Assembly: GCF_025905425.1 (NCBI RefSeq)
Contig: NZ_CP109603.1
Span: forward strand, 372,001 to 436,000
Reading direction: 5' to 3'
From: Pseudomonas putida
Lineage (GTDB): Bacteria > Pseudomonadota > Gammaproteobacteria > Pseudomonadales > Pseudomonadaceae
Length of the DNA: 64,000 bases
Every line of letters starts with the position of its first letter. The first letter of the stretch is position 1. The position numbers were made by a program, and so were the translations under genes. Under the pieces are notes generated by a model. It worked only from the letters and a program-made list of their open reading frames with translations. It did not search any database and was not told the origin of the DNA. This document shows positions 9,685 to 18,103 of this stretch, one piece after another.

Positions 9685-10431
9685 TTACTTGCCTCCTACA
9701 GAAATCAGGCCGGGTACGGCGACTTTCTTCTCGACCATGCGCATGAGCAGCATCAGGCCCATGTTCAGGGTGAAGTAGATCAGCGTGGCCAGGGTGAACG
9801 CCTCGAACAGGTTGGCGGAGAACTCAGCCGTCTGTTTGGTCTGCGCCAACAGCTCCATCAGGCCGATCAGCGACGCCACCGAGGAGTTCTTGAACACGTT
9901 GAGAAACTCGGAGGTAAGCGGCGGAATGATGATCCGGTAGGCTTGCGGCAGCAGCACGTTGGTGTAGATCTGCGGCAGGCTGAAGCCCATGGCGCGGGCG
10001 GCGGCTTCCTGGCCGCGGGGCAGCGCCTGGATGCCGGTGCGCACCTGTTCGCAGACACGGGCGGCGGTGAACAGGCCCAGGCAGATGACCACGCTGATCA
10101 GTGCCGAGGTAGTCGGGTTGAGGTCCTGCTTGAACCATTCCTGCAGGCCTTCGGGCAGCAGGTCTGGCACCAGGAAGTACCAGATGAACAGCTGCACCAG
10201 CAGCGGTACGTTGCGGAACAGCTCGACATAGGCAGTGGCGATGCCTGATACCAGGCGATTCGGCACGGTACGCATGACACCGAGCACCGACCCCAGCAGC
10301 AGCGCGACGATCCAGGCAGTGATGGCGATGGCGATGGTCCAGCCCAGGCCGGTGATGTACCAGTCCAGATAGGTTTCGCTGCCCACGCCGGTGGACTTGA
10401 AGAACACGCCCCAGTCCCAGTTGTAATTCAT
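9685..10431 (-). CDS. aatQ: Acidic amino-acid ABC transporter permease AatQ (GltJ type)
   Basis: A 248-residue HisMQ-family permease starting MNYNWDWGVFFKSTGVGSET. The characteristic EAA loop AARAMGFSLPQIYTNVLLPQA is present, and the hydrophobic segments fit five to six helices. It is the second permease of the Glu/Asp importer. It is separated from the binding-protein gene by 145 bp carrying a hairpin, which could explain differential expression within the operon. Confidence 0.92.
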   Translation of the reverse strand: MNYNWDWGVFFKSTGVGSETYLDWYITGLGWTIAIAITAWIVALLLGSVLGVMRTVPNRLVSGIATAYVELFRNVPLLVQLFIWYFLVPDLLPEGLQEWFKQDLNPTTSALISVVICLGLFTAARVCEQVRTGIQALPRGQEAAARAMGFSLPQIYTNVLLPQAYRIIIPPLTSEFLNVFKNSSVASLIGLMELLAQTKQTAEFSANLFEAFTLATLIYFTLNMGLMLLMRMVEKKVAVPGLISVGGK

Positions 10432-10473
10432 CGGGATTTCCCCTCAGACGGTTGTTTCACGGGCACCTTCCAG

Positions 10474-10502
10474 CATCCGGGGGCGCTTGGCGCCCTCGGA
10501 TG
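10474..10502 (-). terminator. Intercistronic hairpin between aatJ and aatQ
   Basis: Left arm CATCCGGGGGCGC (10474-10486), loop TTG, right arm GCGCCCTCGGATG (10490-10502): 13-bp arms with one mismatch. Such hairpins between a periplasmic binding-protein gene and its permease genes commonly protect or attenuate the message so that the binding protein is made in excess. That role is inferred here. Confidence 0.6.
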
Positions 10503-10576
10503 AAAGGTTAGACACTAATGAGTGGCCTGCAGAATTGATTCGTGCTCGTGAGCACCAGGCCACTATTTGCTGAGGG

Positions 10577-11494
10577 TTAGGACTTCTTCTCGTCCGCGGC
10601 CTTGTCGGTCGGCTCGGCGATCAGTTTTTTCAGCTCGTCGCTCATCGGGAACTGCAGGTTCAGGCCCTTCGGTGGGATCGGCTGATTGAACCACTTGTCG
10701 TAGCTCTTGTTGACCTCGCCCGACTTGAAGTAGGCAACGATGGCGTCGTCGACCGCTTTCTTGAACGCAGCGTCTTCTTTGCGCACCATGCAACCGTAGA
10801 TTTCGTATGACTGTGGAGTACCGGTGATGGTCCAGTCTGCGGGTTTGCGCGCCTTGGCCATTTCACCGGCCAGCAGGGCGTCGTCCATCATGAAGGCCAC
10901 GGCGCGGCCGCTTTCGAGCATGTTGAAGGCTTCACCGTGGTCCTTGGCGGAAATCACGTTCATCTTCATCTGCTTGTCGGCGTTCATCGCCTTGAGGATG
11001 CGCTCGGAGGTGGTACCGGCAGTGGTTACCACGTTCTTGCCAGCCAGGTCCGGGAAGTCTTTGTATGCTGGCTGACCGTCCTTGAGCTTGGTCAGCAGGC
11101 GCGTGCCGACTTCGAAGATACCGACCGAGAAGCCGACTTGCTGTTGGCGCTCGACGTTGTTGGTGGTGGAGCCGCATTCCAGGTCAACGGTGCCGTTCTG
11201 CACCAGCGGGATACGGGTCTGGGAGGTGACGAGGTTGTAGCGGACCTTGATGTCGGTGCCCAGTTGCTTTTTCAGCGCGTCGACCACGGCCAATTGGATG
11301 TCATGGGAGTAGCCGACGGGTTCAGGCTTGCCTGCCAGGTAGGAAAACGGAATGGATGAGTCACGGTGCCCCAGTGTGATGGTGCCCGAGTCCTTGATCT
11401 TCTTCAGGGTGCCGGTCAGCTCCTCGGCCATGACGGGCGAAGCGATGACTGCAGCCGCGATAGCGGCGCCCAGCAATTGACGAACGATACGCAT
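10577..11494 (-). CDS. aatJ: Periplasmic glutamate/aspartate-binding protein AatJ
   Basis: A 305-residue family-3 extracellular solute-binding protein. The signal peptide MRIVRQLLGAAIAAAVIASP ends in a VMAEE cleavage region. The mature part begins ELTGTLKKIKDSGTITLGHR and shows the GltI-type ligand-binding sequence DSSIPFSYLAGKPEPVGYSHD. I chose the ATG at 11494, which has GAGGAAAA upstream. The longer open frame to 11653 crosses the sigma-54 promoter and is not coding. The gene is first in the aatJQMP operon and is preceded by a -24/-12 promoter and two AauR-type palindromes, so it is probably induced by acidic amino acids through AauRS. Confidence 0.93.
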   Translation of the reverse strand: MRIVRQLLGAAIAAAVIASPVMAEELTGTLKKIKDSGTITLGHRDSSIPFSYLAGKPEPVGYSHDIQLAVVDALKKQLGTDIKVRYNLVTSQTRIPLVQNGTVDLECGSTTNNVERQQQVGFSVGIFEVGTRLLTKLKDGQPAYKDFPDLAGKNVVTTAGTTSERILKAMNADKQMKMNVISAKDHGEAFNMLESGRAVAFMMDDALLAGEMAKARKPADWTITGTPQSYEIYGCMVRKEDAAFKKAVDDAIVAYFKSGEVNKSYDKWFNQPIPPKGLNLQFPMSDELKKLIAEPTDKAADEKKS

Positions 11495-11597
11495 CAAATT
11501 TTCCTCGACGTGTTTGTTTTTTTTATGGAGCCGTTGGCGGACTCTTTCGTTCAACGAATACAGCATGAAGCGATGTGCATTCGGCTTCCAAGTGTAG

Positions 11598-11613
11598 AGC
11601 ATGAGTCGTGCCA
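11598..11613 (-). promoter_or_regulatory. Sigma-54 promoter of the aatJQMP operon
   Basis: Read on the minus strand the site is TGGCACGACTCATGCT, that is TGGCAC-N5-ATGC. It has the invariant GG and GC and one mismatch to the TGGCACG-N4-TTGCW consensus. It would start transcription near 11588, giving a leader of about 94 nt before the aatJ ATG. The nearby sigma-54 activator gene aauR supports it. Confidence 0.8.
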
Positions 11614-11690
11614 AGCTCTGACATTGATCATAACGCCCCGGAAAAAGGCGCAACGGAGTATTTTTTGCTGAGTGGAAGGTGATTTTTTCG

Positions 11691-11735
11691 ATCGGCTTTC
11701 CGAATGCGTGGCCTGGTTGCGTTCGGTTATCCGAA
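11691..11735. promoter_or_regulatory. Two AauR-type binding palindromes
   Basis: TTCGGTTATCCGAA at 11722-11735 fits TTCGG-N4-CCGAA exactly, and ATCGGCTTTCCGAA at 11691-11704 fits except for the first base. As I recall, TTCGG-N4-CCGAA is the AauR recognition motif in P. putida. The centres are 31 bp apart (about three helical turns) and roughly 90-130 bp upstream of the sigma-54 promoter, as expected for an upstream activating sequence. The rest of this 330-bp gap carries the unresolved promoter of the NEL-domain gene. Confidence 0.75.
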
Positions 11736-11824
11736 CGGATTGTTGTCTGCCAGCCCTTGAGAAATATCTACCACTCTTTTGAAAGGGGCCTGAGGGACGC
11801 TCGCTTTTTTCAAGAGATGAGCCA

Positions 11825-14800
11825 ATGAGCACTGCAGACAGCAAACTGTTTCCTCCTGCATCGGTGGACGCCCTGATCGCCAGGCAGATGCCAGATTGGG
11901 TCAAGACCACTTCCAGCGAGTCACTTCAGCAGTTGCACCAGGCGTTGAAGCGGGAGCAGAAGGCAGCCGAGAAGCTCAGGCGGGTGCTCGCGAGCATTCC
12001 GGGGCTTGGTGCCTTTGCACAACCCTTGCTTGAGGAGCAGTTGCACAAAAACTTCAACATCAAAGTGGAGTGCCGGACTGCGCTGCTGTGCATGGTGGTG
12101 AGCAGGGAGTTCCCAAGCATTTTCCCTCTTCCGCCCATCGTGCGTACGGTGCGCACGTCGTTCATCCCGCTGTTATCGGCGGCACTGCATAATTTTGCCT
12201 TGGAGGAGCTGGATGCTCGGCCGCGCGTGCGCCGAAAGCTCGAGCGCGCATCGGGTACACCTTTGGCGATCTCATTTGTGCAGTTCGCCAAACTGTGCCG
12301 CGAGCTGGATATTGGTGCGCGCTATCAGGTGCTGTTGCGTGAGCATTTGTTACCCGCTGATGCCAAAGGGGATTCCCCAGGTCAGCGTCGAAAGCACGTC
12401 GAGGCGTTGATTGAGGAGTCGACGCGCGCCGCAATGGAAGCAGCCGTGCGTTATGCAGCAGTCAAGGGCCAGATTGACGAAAGCAGCTATCTGCAGATGT
12501 TGAGGGTTTTCACCGCCAAAGCAATCGTGCCTGCAGACACATCAGTACTCAAGTATCGCCAGCTGTACGTACTGGGCAAGACGGTGCAAGGGGTGGTAGC
12601 CGTTGAAGCCTGGGATGAGAAGCGCTTCACGTTGCTCAACCTTGTGGTCTGGATACCGGGTGATCCCGTGCAGGCGGTAAGGCAATTCGCCTCCTGGGCG
12701 GCGCTCTATCAAGCGCTCGGGCTCAATTTGCGAAACCCAGACTACCGCCAGTTCTTCAGCAGGTTCATTGCCGAGAAGGACCGCGTCGCGTTTCTGATGA
12801 CCCTCGACCGCTTGCTGTCGGCCACCAAAGCAGGCCGGGCGTTGGAACTTGATGGCCGTCACGTCCAGATCGGCGGTCCCCTCTTTATGTACCTGCGTGC
12901 CCGGTGGATTCAGAAAATCCTTGATGATGCACAAGCGTTGGCCGTACCGACCGGGGTCGAGGACGCAGCGTCCCGCAGGGAACGGTTGACCGGTTACGAG
13001 AATGTCGGCCTGACAGTGCTGGGGCTGGCAGGGCTGTTCGTCCCTGTGTTGGGGGAGGTGATGCTTGGGATCACGGCGTTGCAGATTGCTGGCGAGGTCT
13101 ATGAAGGCTATGAGGACTGGCAGATAGGCGATCGTGAAGCGGCGCTTGGGCATTTGTTTTCGGTGGCAGAAACACTGGCAGTGGGCGCAGTAGTGGGCGG
13201 TGTTTCGGTTGCGGGGGGCAAGGTGCTTGAACGTATAGCCTTTGTCGATGACCTGACACCCGTTATTGACGGTGCCCGCGTAAAGCTGTGTTCCGACGAC
13301 CTGTCGCCGTACAGGACTGTGCATGAGGGTGAGCATTTCGTGGGTCAGATTCACCCGGATGAAACAGGCTGGCATCTGCACCAACAGGAAGGCACTTACC
13401 CGGTGGCCCGTTCAGATGACGGAACGCAATTGCAGTTACGTCACCCCTCACGTGACACCCGTTATCGTCTTCCACTTGAGCGCACAGCAGCTGGCAGCTG
13501 GCGGCACGCGCTGGAACATCCAGAGACCTGGGCAGAAGACCTGCTGCTTCTGCGACGGCTGGATGATGCGTATGCCGGTGTCACTGAGCAGCAGGCCACT
13601 GCCGTGCTCGAATGCACAGGGTTCGATGAATCGCGATTGAGGCAGCTGCACCTGGAGAACGCGCCTGTGCCTGCACGGCTGGCGGACGCCATGGAGCGCT
13701 ACCGGCTGCATGAAACGTCCCCCGACACGACAGGCGATAGCTTCGAACGAATGATCACTGCGTCCCAGGAAGCTGAAGACACACAAGGCACGCTGCTAAG
13801 GCGCGATTTTCCGGGGCTCACTGTGCGGGGAGCGAAGGAGATATGCCGCCAAGTCAGTAGTGATGAGCTGATGCAGCTTGAGGCCACGGGCAAAGTCCCG
13901 TTGGGCATGGCGGAACGAGTGCGCTGGTTTTTGCGGGACAGTCGCCTGGATCGCGCTTGCGCCGGTCTGCGACAGTGGCAGGCTGTCAACGAGGACACGG
14001 AAAAGCTTGCCCTCGGTTTGGTGCAGGCGCTGGCAGCATGGCCCGATTCGCTCCGTGTAGAGTTGCGAGCAGGGTCCGTTGAGGGGGCTTTGGTGGGCCG
14101 TGCGGGCGCTGAATCGGCGCAGAAGGTCATCAGCCTCGTTCGCGACGAACGTACCTACAGCGTTCATCTGCCGGCTGGCTCGCAACCAGGAGCGACTGAT
14201 AACGGTACGCTGATGCGGGCACTGCTGCTCACGCTCAGTGATGATCAGAAGCTTGGTCTGGGCGATGCCGCGTTGAGTGAGTCGCAATTGGTCGATAAGC
14301 TGTCGACCCATGTGCGAACGCACAGGTCATTGGCGTCAAGATTGATCGGGCAGGCGGACATTGCCGGTGGTGTGCGGCCGCCGGTACGTTTTGGCGATGG
14401 ACGTATAGGTTACCCACTCAGTGGTCACGGAGAAAGCCAAGGGCAGGCGGCGAGGCGGGGGATCAGGCAGGTGTTTCCAACCCTTGATGATACCCAGGTG
14501 CAGCAGTACCTGCTGGAGCACATCGCGGAGGGTGAAGACCCATGGTCACATTATGAGGCGCTGCACCGCCAATGGACCGCGTTGCGCCAGGGATTGCAGT
14601 CTTGGCGGGCCGAATATGCCTCGGTCACCGATTACCTGCGCCGGACCCGAGTGATAAACACGATCCGGCGAAGCTGGCGGCGCAAGATTGGGCGCAGGGC
14701 CGATGGCACATACACCTTGGAAATCCGTGGCGAACGGGTGGCTGGCTTGCCAGCGCTACCGGATGAGCTCAGGTTCGATCATGTGACGCGTTTGGTGCTG

Positions 14801-16228
14801 CGGGATATGAACCTGCCTGCTGTCGACATTGATTTCCTCAAGCGCTTCCCGAACCTTGAATGCCTGGATCTGCGGGGTAATCGTTTGCCTTCGATTCCGT
14901 CGGGTGTCTACTCGTTGGCTCGCCTGCGCGTATTGCGGCTCGACCACAACCAGATCGTGCTTACCATTGCGGACAACTCAAGGCTGGGTAGGCTAAGCAG
15001 GCTGGAACGACTCGAACTCAATCATAATCCGCTGGGGCAGATGCCACTGGTAAGGCGTTTGCCAAACTTGCTGCAGCTGGGTTTGCGTTCAACGCAATTG
15101 GCTACTTTTCCGTCCGACATTCAGCAACTGCCCTGGCGGGGCATGGTTGATTTGCGAAACAATCAGATCCGGCAGGTCAATCAAGACCTTGAGGGGCTGC
15201 GGGTTCGCTTGGAACAGATGGCGCTGCATGAAAATCCTGTCGATGAAGCCAGTGAACGCTTGCTGCAACCGCAACCTGGCCCTTCGAGTACTGCAGCGCA
15301 TGAAGCCCAGCCGAGCCCAAGTTATCGTCAGCATGTGCTTGCGCAGGCGCAAGTTTCAGATTGGCTTGTCGGCTCGACCGGTGCGCAACGGGTCATGCGC
15401 GAAACGTCCTGGGGCAACCTGCGTGGTGAAACTGGCTCGGACGACTTCTTCCGCTTCCTTACGGACTTTTCCCAATCGCCCGACTATCTGAAGTACCCGG
15501 CATTCTATCGCGCGCGCGTCTGGGCCATCATCGAGGCATGCGAGCAGAATGCCGAATTACGTGAGCTTTTGTTCGAGCAGGCAGGTGGTATTGCAACGTG
15601 TGAGGATCGGCTGCTGTGGGTATTCAGCCAGATGGAGGTCAGGGCATTGATTCATGGCCAAACCGCGGGCGCGGGAGAGATGTCGAGTGAAAGGTCGCTG
15701 TTGAGACTGGGCCGTTCGCTTTACCGGATGCAGGAGGTCGACCGGATAGCGGCGCAAAAACTGCAGCGGTTGAGGGTGCTGTTCGCGGATCAGCCGGCTC
15801 GGCTGGAGAAAATCGATGACGTCGAAACCTATCTTGCCTACCGGATCCGCCTGGCATCACCGCTGCAATTGGTTGGGCAACCGATAAGAATGCATTATGA
15901 AGCAGAGTCCCTGGTGACCGCTGCGGACATCAATGCTGCCCGGCTCGAGATTCTCCAAGGTGAAACTGACGAGCGCTTGGTCGATTCACTTGCAGGCCAG
16001 GAATTTTGGCAAGAGTACTTGCGTGCCACGTACAGCCCTCGGTTCAAACAGCTGGTCGATGCAAAACAGTCCGAATTATCACTCCTCGAAGAAAAGCTTG
16101 GCCGTGAAGAAATGACGGAGGCGGATTATCTGACCGCCTGCAATGTGCTGAAGTCGGACTTGACGCAGGAGGAGAGCGAGCTGATCAGGGCCTTGACAGC
16201 AGAGGCTTACAAGCACCAGCCGCTCTGA
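11825..16228 (+). CDS. LRR protein with NEL-type E3 ubiquitin ligase domain (IpaH/SspH-like, DUF6543 N-terminus)
   Basis: A 1467-residue protein without a signal peptide. Residues 1 to about 960 form a long toxin-like region with a hydrophobic Gly-rich segment near 395-470 (GLAGLFVPVLGEVMLGITAL). Residues about 976-1145 carry roughly five or six leucine-rich repeats (LECLDLRGNRLPSIP, LRVLRLDHNQI, LERLELNHNPLGQMP). The C-terminal ~300 residues match a NEL domain: the catalytic motif is CEDR with Cys1259 (ATCEDRLLWVFSQME), as in Shigella IpaH and Salmonella SspH enzymes. Those are effectors that ubiquitinate eukaryotic host proteins. Here the substrate, host and secretion route are unknown; no secretion genes are nearby. 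The gene stands alone on the plus strand between the aat and glp clusters. Confidence 0.88.
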   Translation: MSTADSKLFPPASVDALIARQMPDWVKTTSSESLQQLHQALKREQKAAEKLRRVLASIPGLGAFAQPLLEEQLHKNFNIKVECRTALLCMVVSREFPSIFPLPPIVRTVRTSFIPLLSAALHNFALEELDARPRVRRKLERASGTPLAISFVQFAKLCRELDIGARYQVLLREHLLPADAKGDSPGQRRKHVEALIEESTRAAMEAAVRYAAVKGQIDESSYLQMLRVFTAKAIVPADTSVLKYRQLYVLGKTVQGVVAVEAWDEKRFTLLNLVVWIPGDPVQAVRQFASWAALYQALGLNLRNPDYRQFFSRFIAEKDRVAFLMTLDRLLSATKAGRALELDGRHVQIGGPLFMYLRARWIQKILDDAQALAVPTGVEDAASRRERLTGYENVGLTVLGLAGLFVPVLGEVMLGITALQIAGEVYEGYEDWQIGDREAALGHLFSVAETLAVGAVVGGVSVAGGKVLERIAFVDDLTPVIDGARVKLCSDDLSPYRTVHEGEHFVGQIHPDETGWHLHQQEGTYPVARSDDGTQLQLRHPSRDTRYRLPLERTAAGSWRHALEHPETWAEDLLLLRRLDDAYAGVTEQQATAVLECTGFDESRLRQLHLENAPVPARLADAMERYRLHETSPDTTGDSFERMITASQEAEDTQGTLLRRDFPGLTVRGAKEICRQVSSDELMQLEATGKVPLGMAERVRWFLRDSRLDRACAGLRQWQAVNEDTEKLALGLVQALAAWPDSLRVELRAGSVEGALVGRAGAESAQKVISLVRDERTYSVHLPAGSQPGATDNGTLMRALLLTLSDDQKLGLGDAALSESQLVDKLSTHVRTHRSLASRLIGQADIAGGVRPPVRFGDGRIGYPLSGHGESQGQAARRGIRQVFPTLDDTQVQQYLLEHIAEGEDPWSHYEALHRQWTALRQGLQSWRAEYASVTDYLRRTRVINTIRRSWRRKIGRRADGTYTLEIRGERVAGLPALPDELRFDHVTRLVLRDMNLPAVDIDFLKRFPNLECLDLRGNRLPSIPSGVYSLARLRVLRLDHNQIVLTIADNSRLGRLSRLERLELNHNPLGQMPLVRRLPNLLQLGLRSTQLATFPSDIQQLPWRGMVDLRNNQIRQVNQDLEGLRVRLEQMALHENPVDEASERLLQPQPGPSSTAAHEAQPSPSYRQHVLAQAQVSDWLVGSTGAQRVMRETSWGNLRGETGSDDFFRFLTDFSQSPDYLKYPAFYRARVWAIIEACEQNAELRELLFEQAGGIATCEDRLLWVFSQMEVRALIHGQTAGAGEMSSERSLLRLGRSLYRMQEVDRIAAQKLQRLRVLFADQPARLEKIDDVETYLAYRIRLASPLQLVGQPIRMHYEAESLVTAADINAARLEILQGETDERLVDSLAGQEFWQEYLRATYSPRFKQLVDAKQSELSLLEEKLGREEMTEADYLTACNVLKSDLTQEESELIRALTAEAYKHQPL

Positions 16229-16249
16229 GCGGCCCCAAACATGTTCGCT

Positions 16250-16278
16250 CCCGGGAACTGACCTTGGTCAGTGCCGGG
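16250..16278. terminator. Hairpin between convergent genes
   Basis: CCCGGGAACTGACC (16250-16263), loop TT, and GGTCAGTGCCGGG (16266-16278) form a stem with one bulge. It sits in the 60-bp gap between the NEL-protein stop and the glpD stop. There is no clear T-tract on either side. Confidence 0.55.
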
Positions 16279-16288
16279 GGCATCGTCT

Positions 16289-17827
16289 TCAAGCGGCTCG
16301 TTCGTTTGCGTCAAGAGGCGCAGTCTGCTGCAGGTAATCACTCAGCGATTGTTGCTCGGCGATAGAGGTAAACAGGCCCAACTTGGTGCGTCGCCACAGG
16401 ATATCGTCGGAAGTCACTGCCCATTCTTCGCTGCGAAGGTAATCGACTTCCCGAGCGAACAGGCCGCCGCCCAATGATTGACCCAGGCCTTCAGGCCCGC
16501 TGATGCCCTCAAGCAGGCGCCAAACCCGGCTGCCGTATGTGGTTGCCCAACGTTGCGCGATCGCTACTGGCAGCCAAGGGTGGCGTGCAACCAATTCGTC
16601 AACCAAAGTCTGGGCTGCGGTCATTTGCTCGCCTCCTGGCAGAGGGGCAGCGGCGGTCCAGCTGCCGCGCATCTGGGTGAAGAATGGCTTGAGCTCGCCC
16701 ATGGCCGATTCAGCCAGTTTGCGGTAGGTAGTGAGCTTGCCGCCAAAGACCGACAGCAACGGTGCCTGGCCTTCACCGGCGGACAGCGCCAGTGTGTAGT
16801 CGCGGGTCACGGCCGAAGGGTTGTCCGATTCGTCATTGCACAGCGGGCGAACGCCGGAGTAAGTGTGCAGGATGTCGTCACGGCTGAGCTGATGGTTGAA
16901 GTGCTGGTTGACCACTTTGAGCAGGTAATCGGTTTCGCCTTCAGTGATGTTCACCTGCGCCGGGTCGCCGCTGTATTCGCGGTCGGTGGTGCCGATCAGG
17001 GTGAAACGTTCCAGATACGGGATGCAGAACACGATGCGCTGGTCTTCGTTCTGCAGGATATAGGCGTGCTCACCTTCATACAGGCGCGGGACGATGATGT
17101 GGCTGCCCTGGATCAGGCGGATGCCATACGGTGCGTCCAGCTTGAGGTCATCCTTGATGAAACTGGCCACCCAGGGGCCGGCAGCATTGACCAGGGCACG
17201 GGCACGAATCGTCTGCAGGCGACCGTCGGCATGCTGCAGTTCGACTTGCCACACGCCATCGACACGCTCGGCACGCAGGCAGCGGGTGCGAGTGACGATA
17301 TCCGCACCGTTTTCGCGCGCCGCCATGGCATTGAGCACCACCAGGCGTGCGTCGTCCACGGCGCAGTCAGCATATTCGAACCCACGGGTGATGGCCGGCT
17401 TGAGCGGGTAGCCCGGGCCGAAGCGCAGGCTACGCGAAGCGCCCAGGCGCTTGCGCTTGCCCAGGTGGTCGTAGAGGAACAGGCCGGCGCGGATCATCCA
17501 GGCCGGGCGCAGGTGCGGGCGGTGAGGCAGTACGAAACGCATTGGCTTGACGATATGCGGTGCTTTGGCCAGCAGTACTTCGCGTTCTGCCAGCGCTTCG
17601 CGTACTAGACGGAATTCGTAGTGCTCCAGGTACCGCAGGCCGCCGTGGATCAGCTTGCTGCTGGCCGACGAGGTGTGCTGCGCCAGGTCGTCCTTTTCGC
17701 AAAGGAACACCTTCAGGCCGCGCCCGGCGGCGTCGGCAGCAATGCCCACACCATTGATGCCACCGCCGATCACGGCGAGGTCATAGCAGTCGGCGAGGGG
17801 TGGCTGGGACGAAACGGGCTGGGACAC
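16289..17827 (-). CDS. glpD: Aerobic glycerol-3-phosphate dehydrogenase GlpD
   Basis: A membrane-associated FAD enzyme that oxidises glycerol-3-phosphate to dihydroxyacetone phosphate and passes electrons to quinone. The N-terminal dinucleotide-binding motif is VIGGGINGVGIAADAAGRG, followed by the family signature SSASSKLIHGGLRYLE. I chose GTG at 17827 (MSQPVSSQPPLADCYDLAVI, 512 residues) because AGGAGG lies 8 bases upstream. A TTG two codons earlier would be too close to that site. It ends the glpF-K-R-D gene set and is preceded by tandem GlpR-type operators. Confidence 0.93.
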   Translation of the reverse strand: MSQPVSSQPPLADCYDLAVIGGGINGVGIAADAAGRGLKVFLCEKDDLAQHTSSASSKLIHGGLRYLEHYEFRLVREALAEREVLLAKAPHIVKPMRFVLPHRPHLRPAWMIRAGLFLYDHLGKRKRLGASRSLRFGPGYPLKPAITRGFEYADCAVDDARLVVLNAMAARENGADIVTRTRCLRAERVDGVWQVELQHADGRLQTIRARALVNAAGPWVASFIKDDLKLDAPYGIRLIQGSHIIVPRLYEGEHAYILQNEDQRIVFCIPYLERFTLIGTTDREYSGDPAQVNITEGETDYLLKVVNQHFNHQLSRDDILHTYSGVRPLCNDESDNPSAVTRDYTLALSAGEGQAPLLSVFGGKLTTYRKLAESAMGELKPFFTQMRGSWTAAAPLPGGEQMTAAQTLVDELVARHPWLPVAIAQRWATTYGSRVWRLLEGISGPEGLGQSLGGGLFAREVDYLRSEEWAVTSDDILWRRTKLGLFTSIAEQQSLSDYLQQTAPLDANERAA

Positions 17828-17849
17828 GGGCAAGGCCTCCTGAGGCTGT

Positions 17850-17889
17850 TCACATCGAATATGAACATTGATGTTCGTTTCCGAAAATA
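17850..17889. promoter_or_regulatory. Tandem GlpR-type operators upstream of glpD
   Basis: GATGTTCGTTTCCGAAAATA at 17870-17889 matches the E. coli GlpR consensus WATKYTCGWTAWCGAWMATW at 17 of 20 positions. The directly abutting 20-mer at 17850-17869 matches at about 13. The pair sits about 20 bp upstream of the glpD start, where bound repressor would block transcription. GlpR is encoded next door, and repression relieved by glycerol-3-phosphate is the expected behaviour. Confidence 0.65.
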
Positions 17890-18011
17890 CTAGCGCAACA
17901 GAAGGCCGGTATCCAGTCAGTCTTTATAGAAAATACTGATCGGATGACAATAAAGTGAACATTTACGAAAATTCGGGTGTAAGGCTTGATTGGCCCGAAA
18001 CAAACGTAGGG

Positions 18012-18047
18012 GCGAGCGTTGCTCGCGATGCGCCGCGCGGGCGGCGC
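18012..18047. repeat. Double GC hairpin, REP-related
   Basis: Two adjacent perfect stems: GCGAGC/GCTCGC (18012-18026) and GCGCCGC/GCGGCGC (18030-18047). The second stem and its flank (GCGGCGCTCGATCT) reappear in the long palindrome at 50421-50466, so both belong to one repeat type. It lies in the 276-bp gap downstream of glpR on the minus strand and may end or stabilise the glpR transcript. Confidence 0.6.
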
Positions 18048-18103
18048 TCGATCTAGAGGGCGATAAAAATCTCAATCCATACGCTTGAGTGCCGCAATCT
18101 GCT

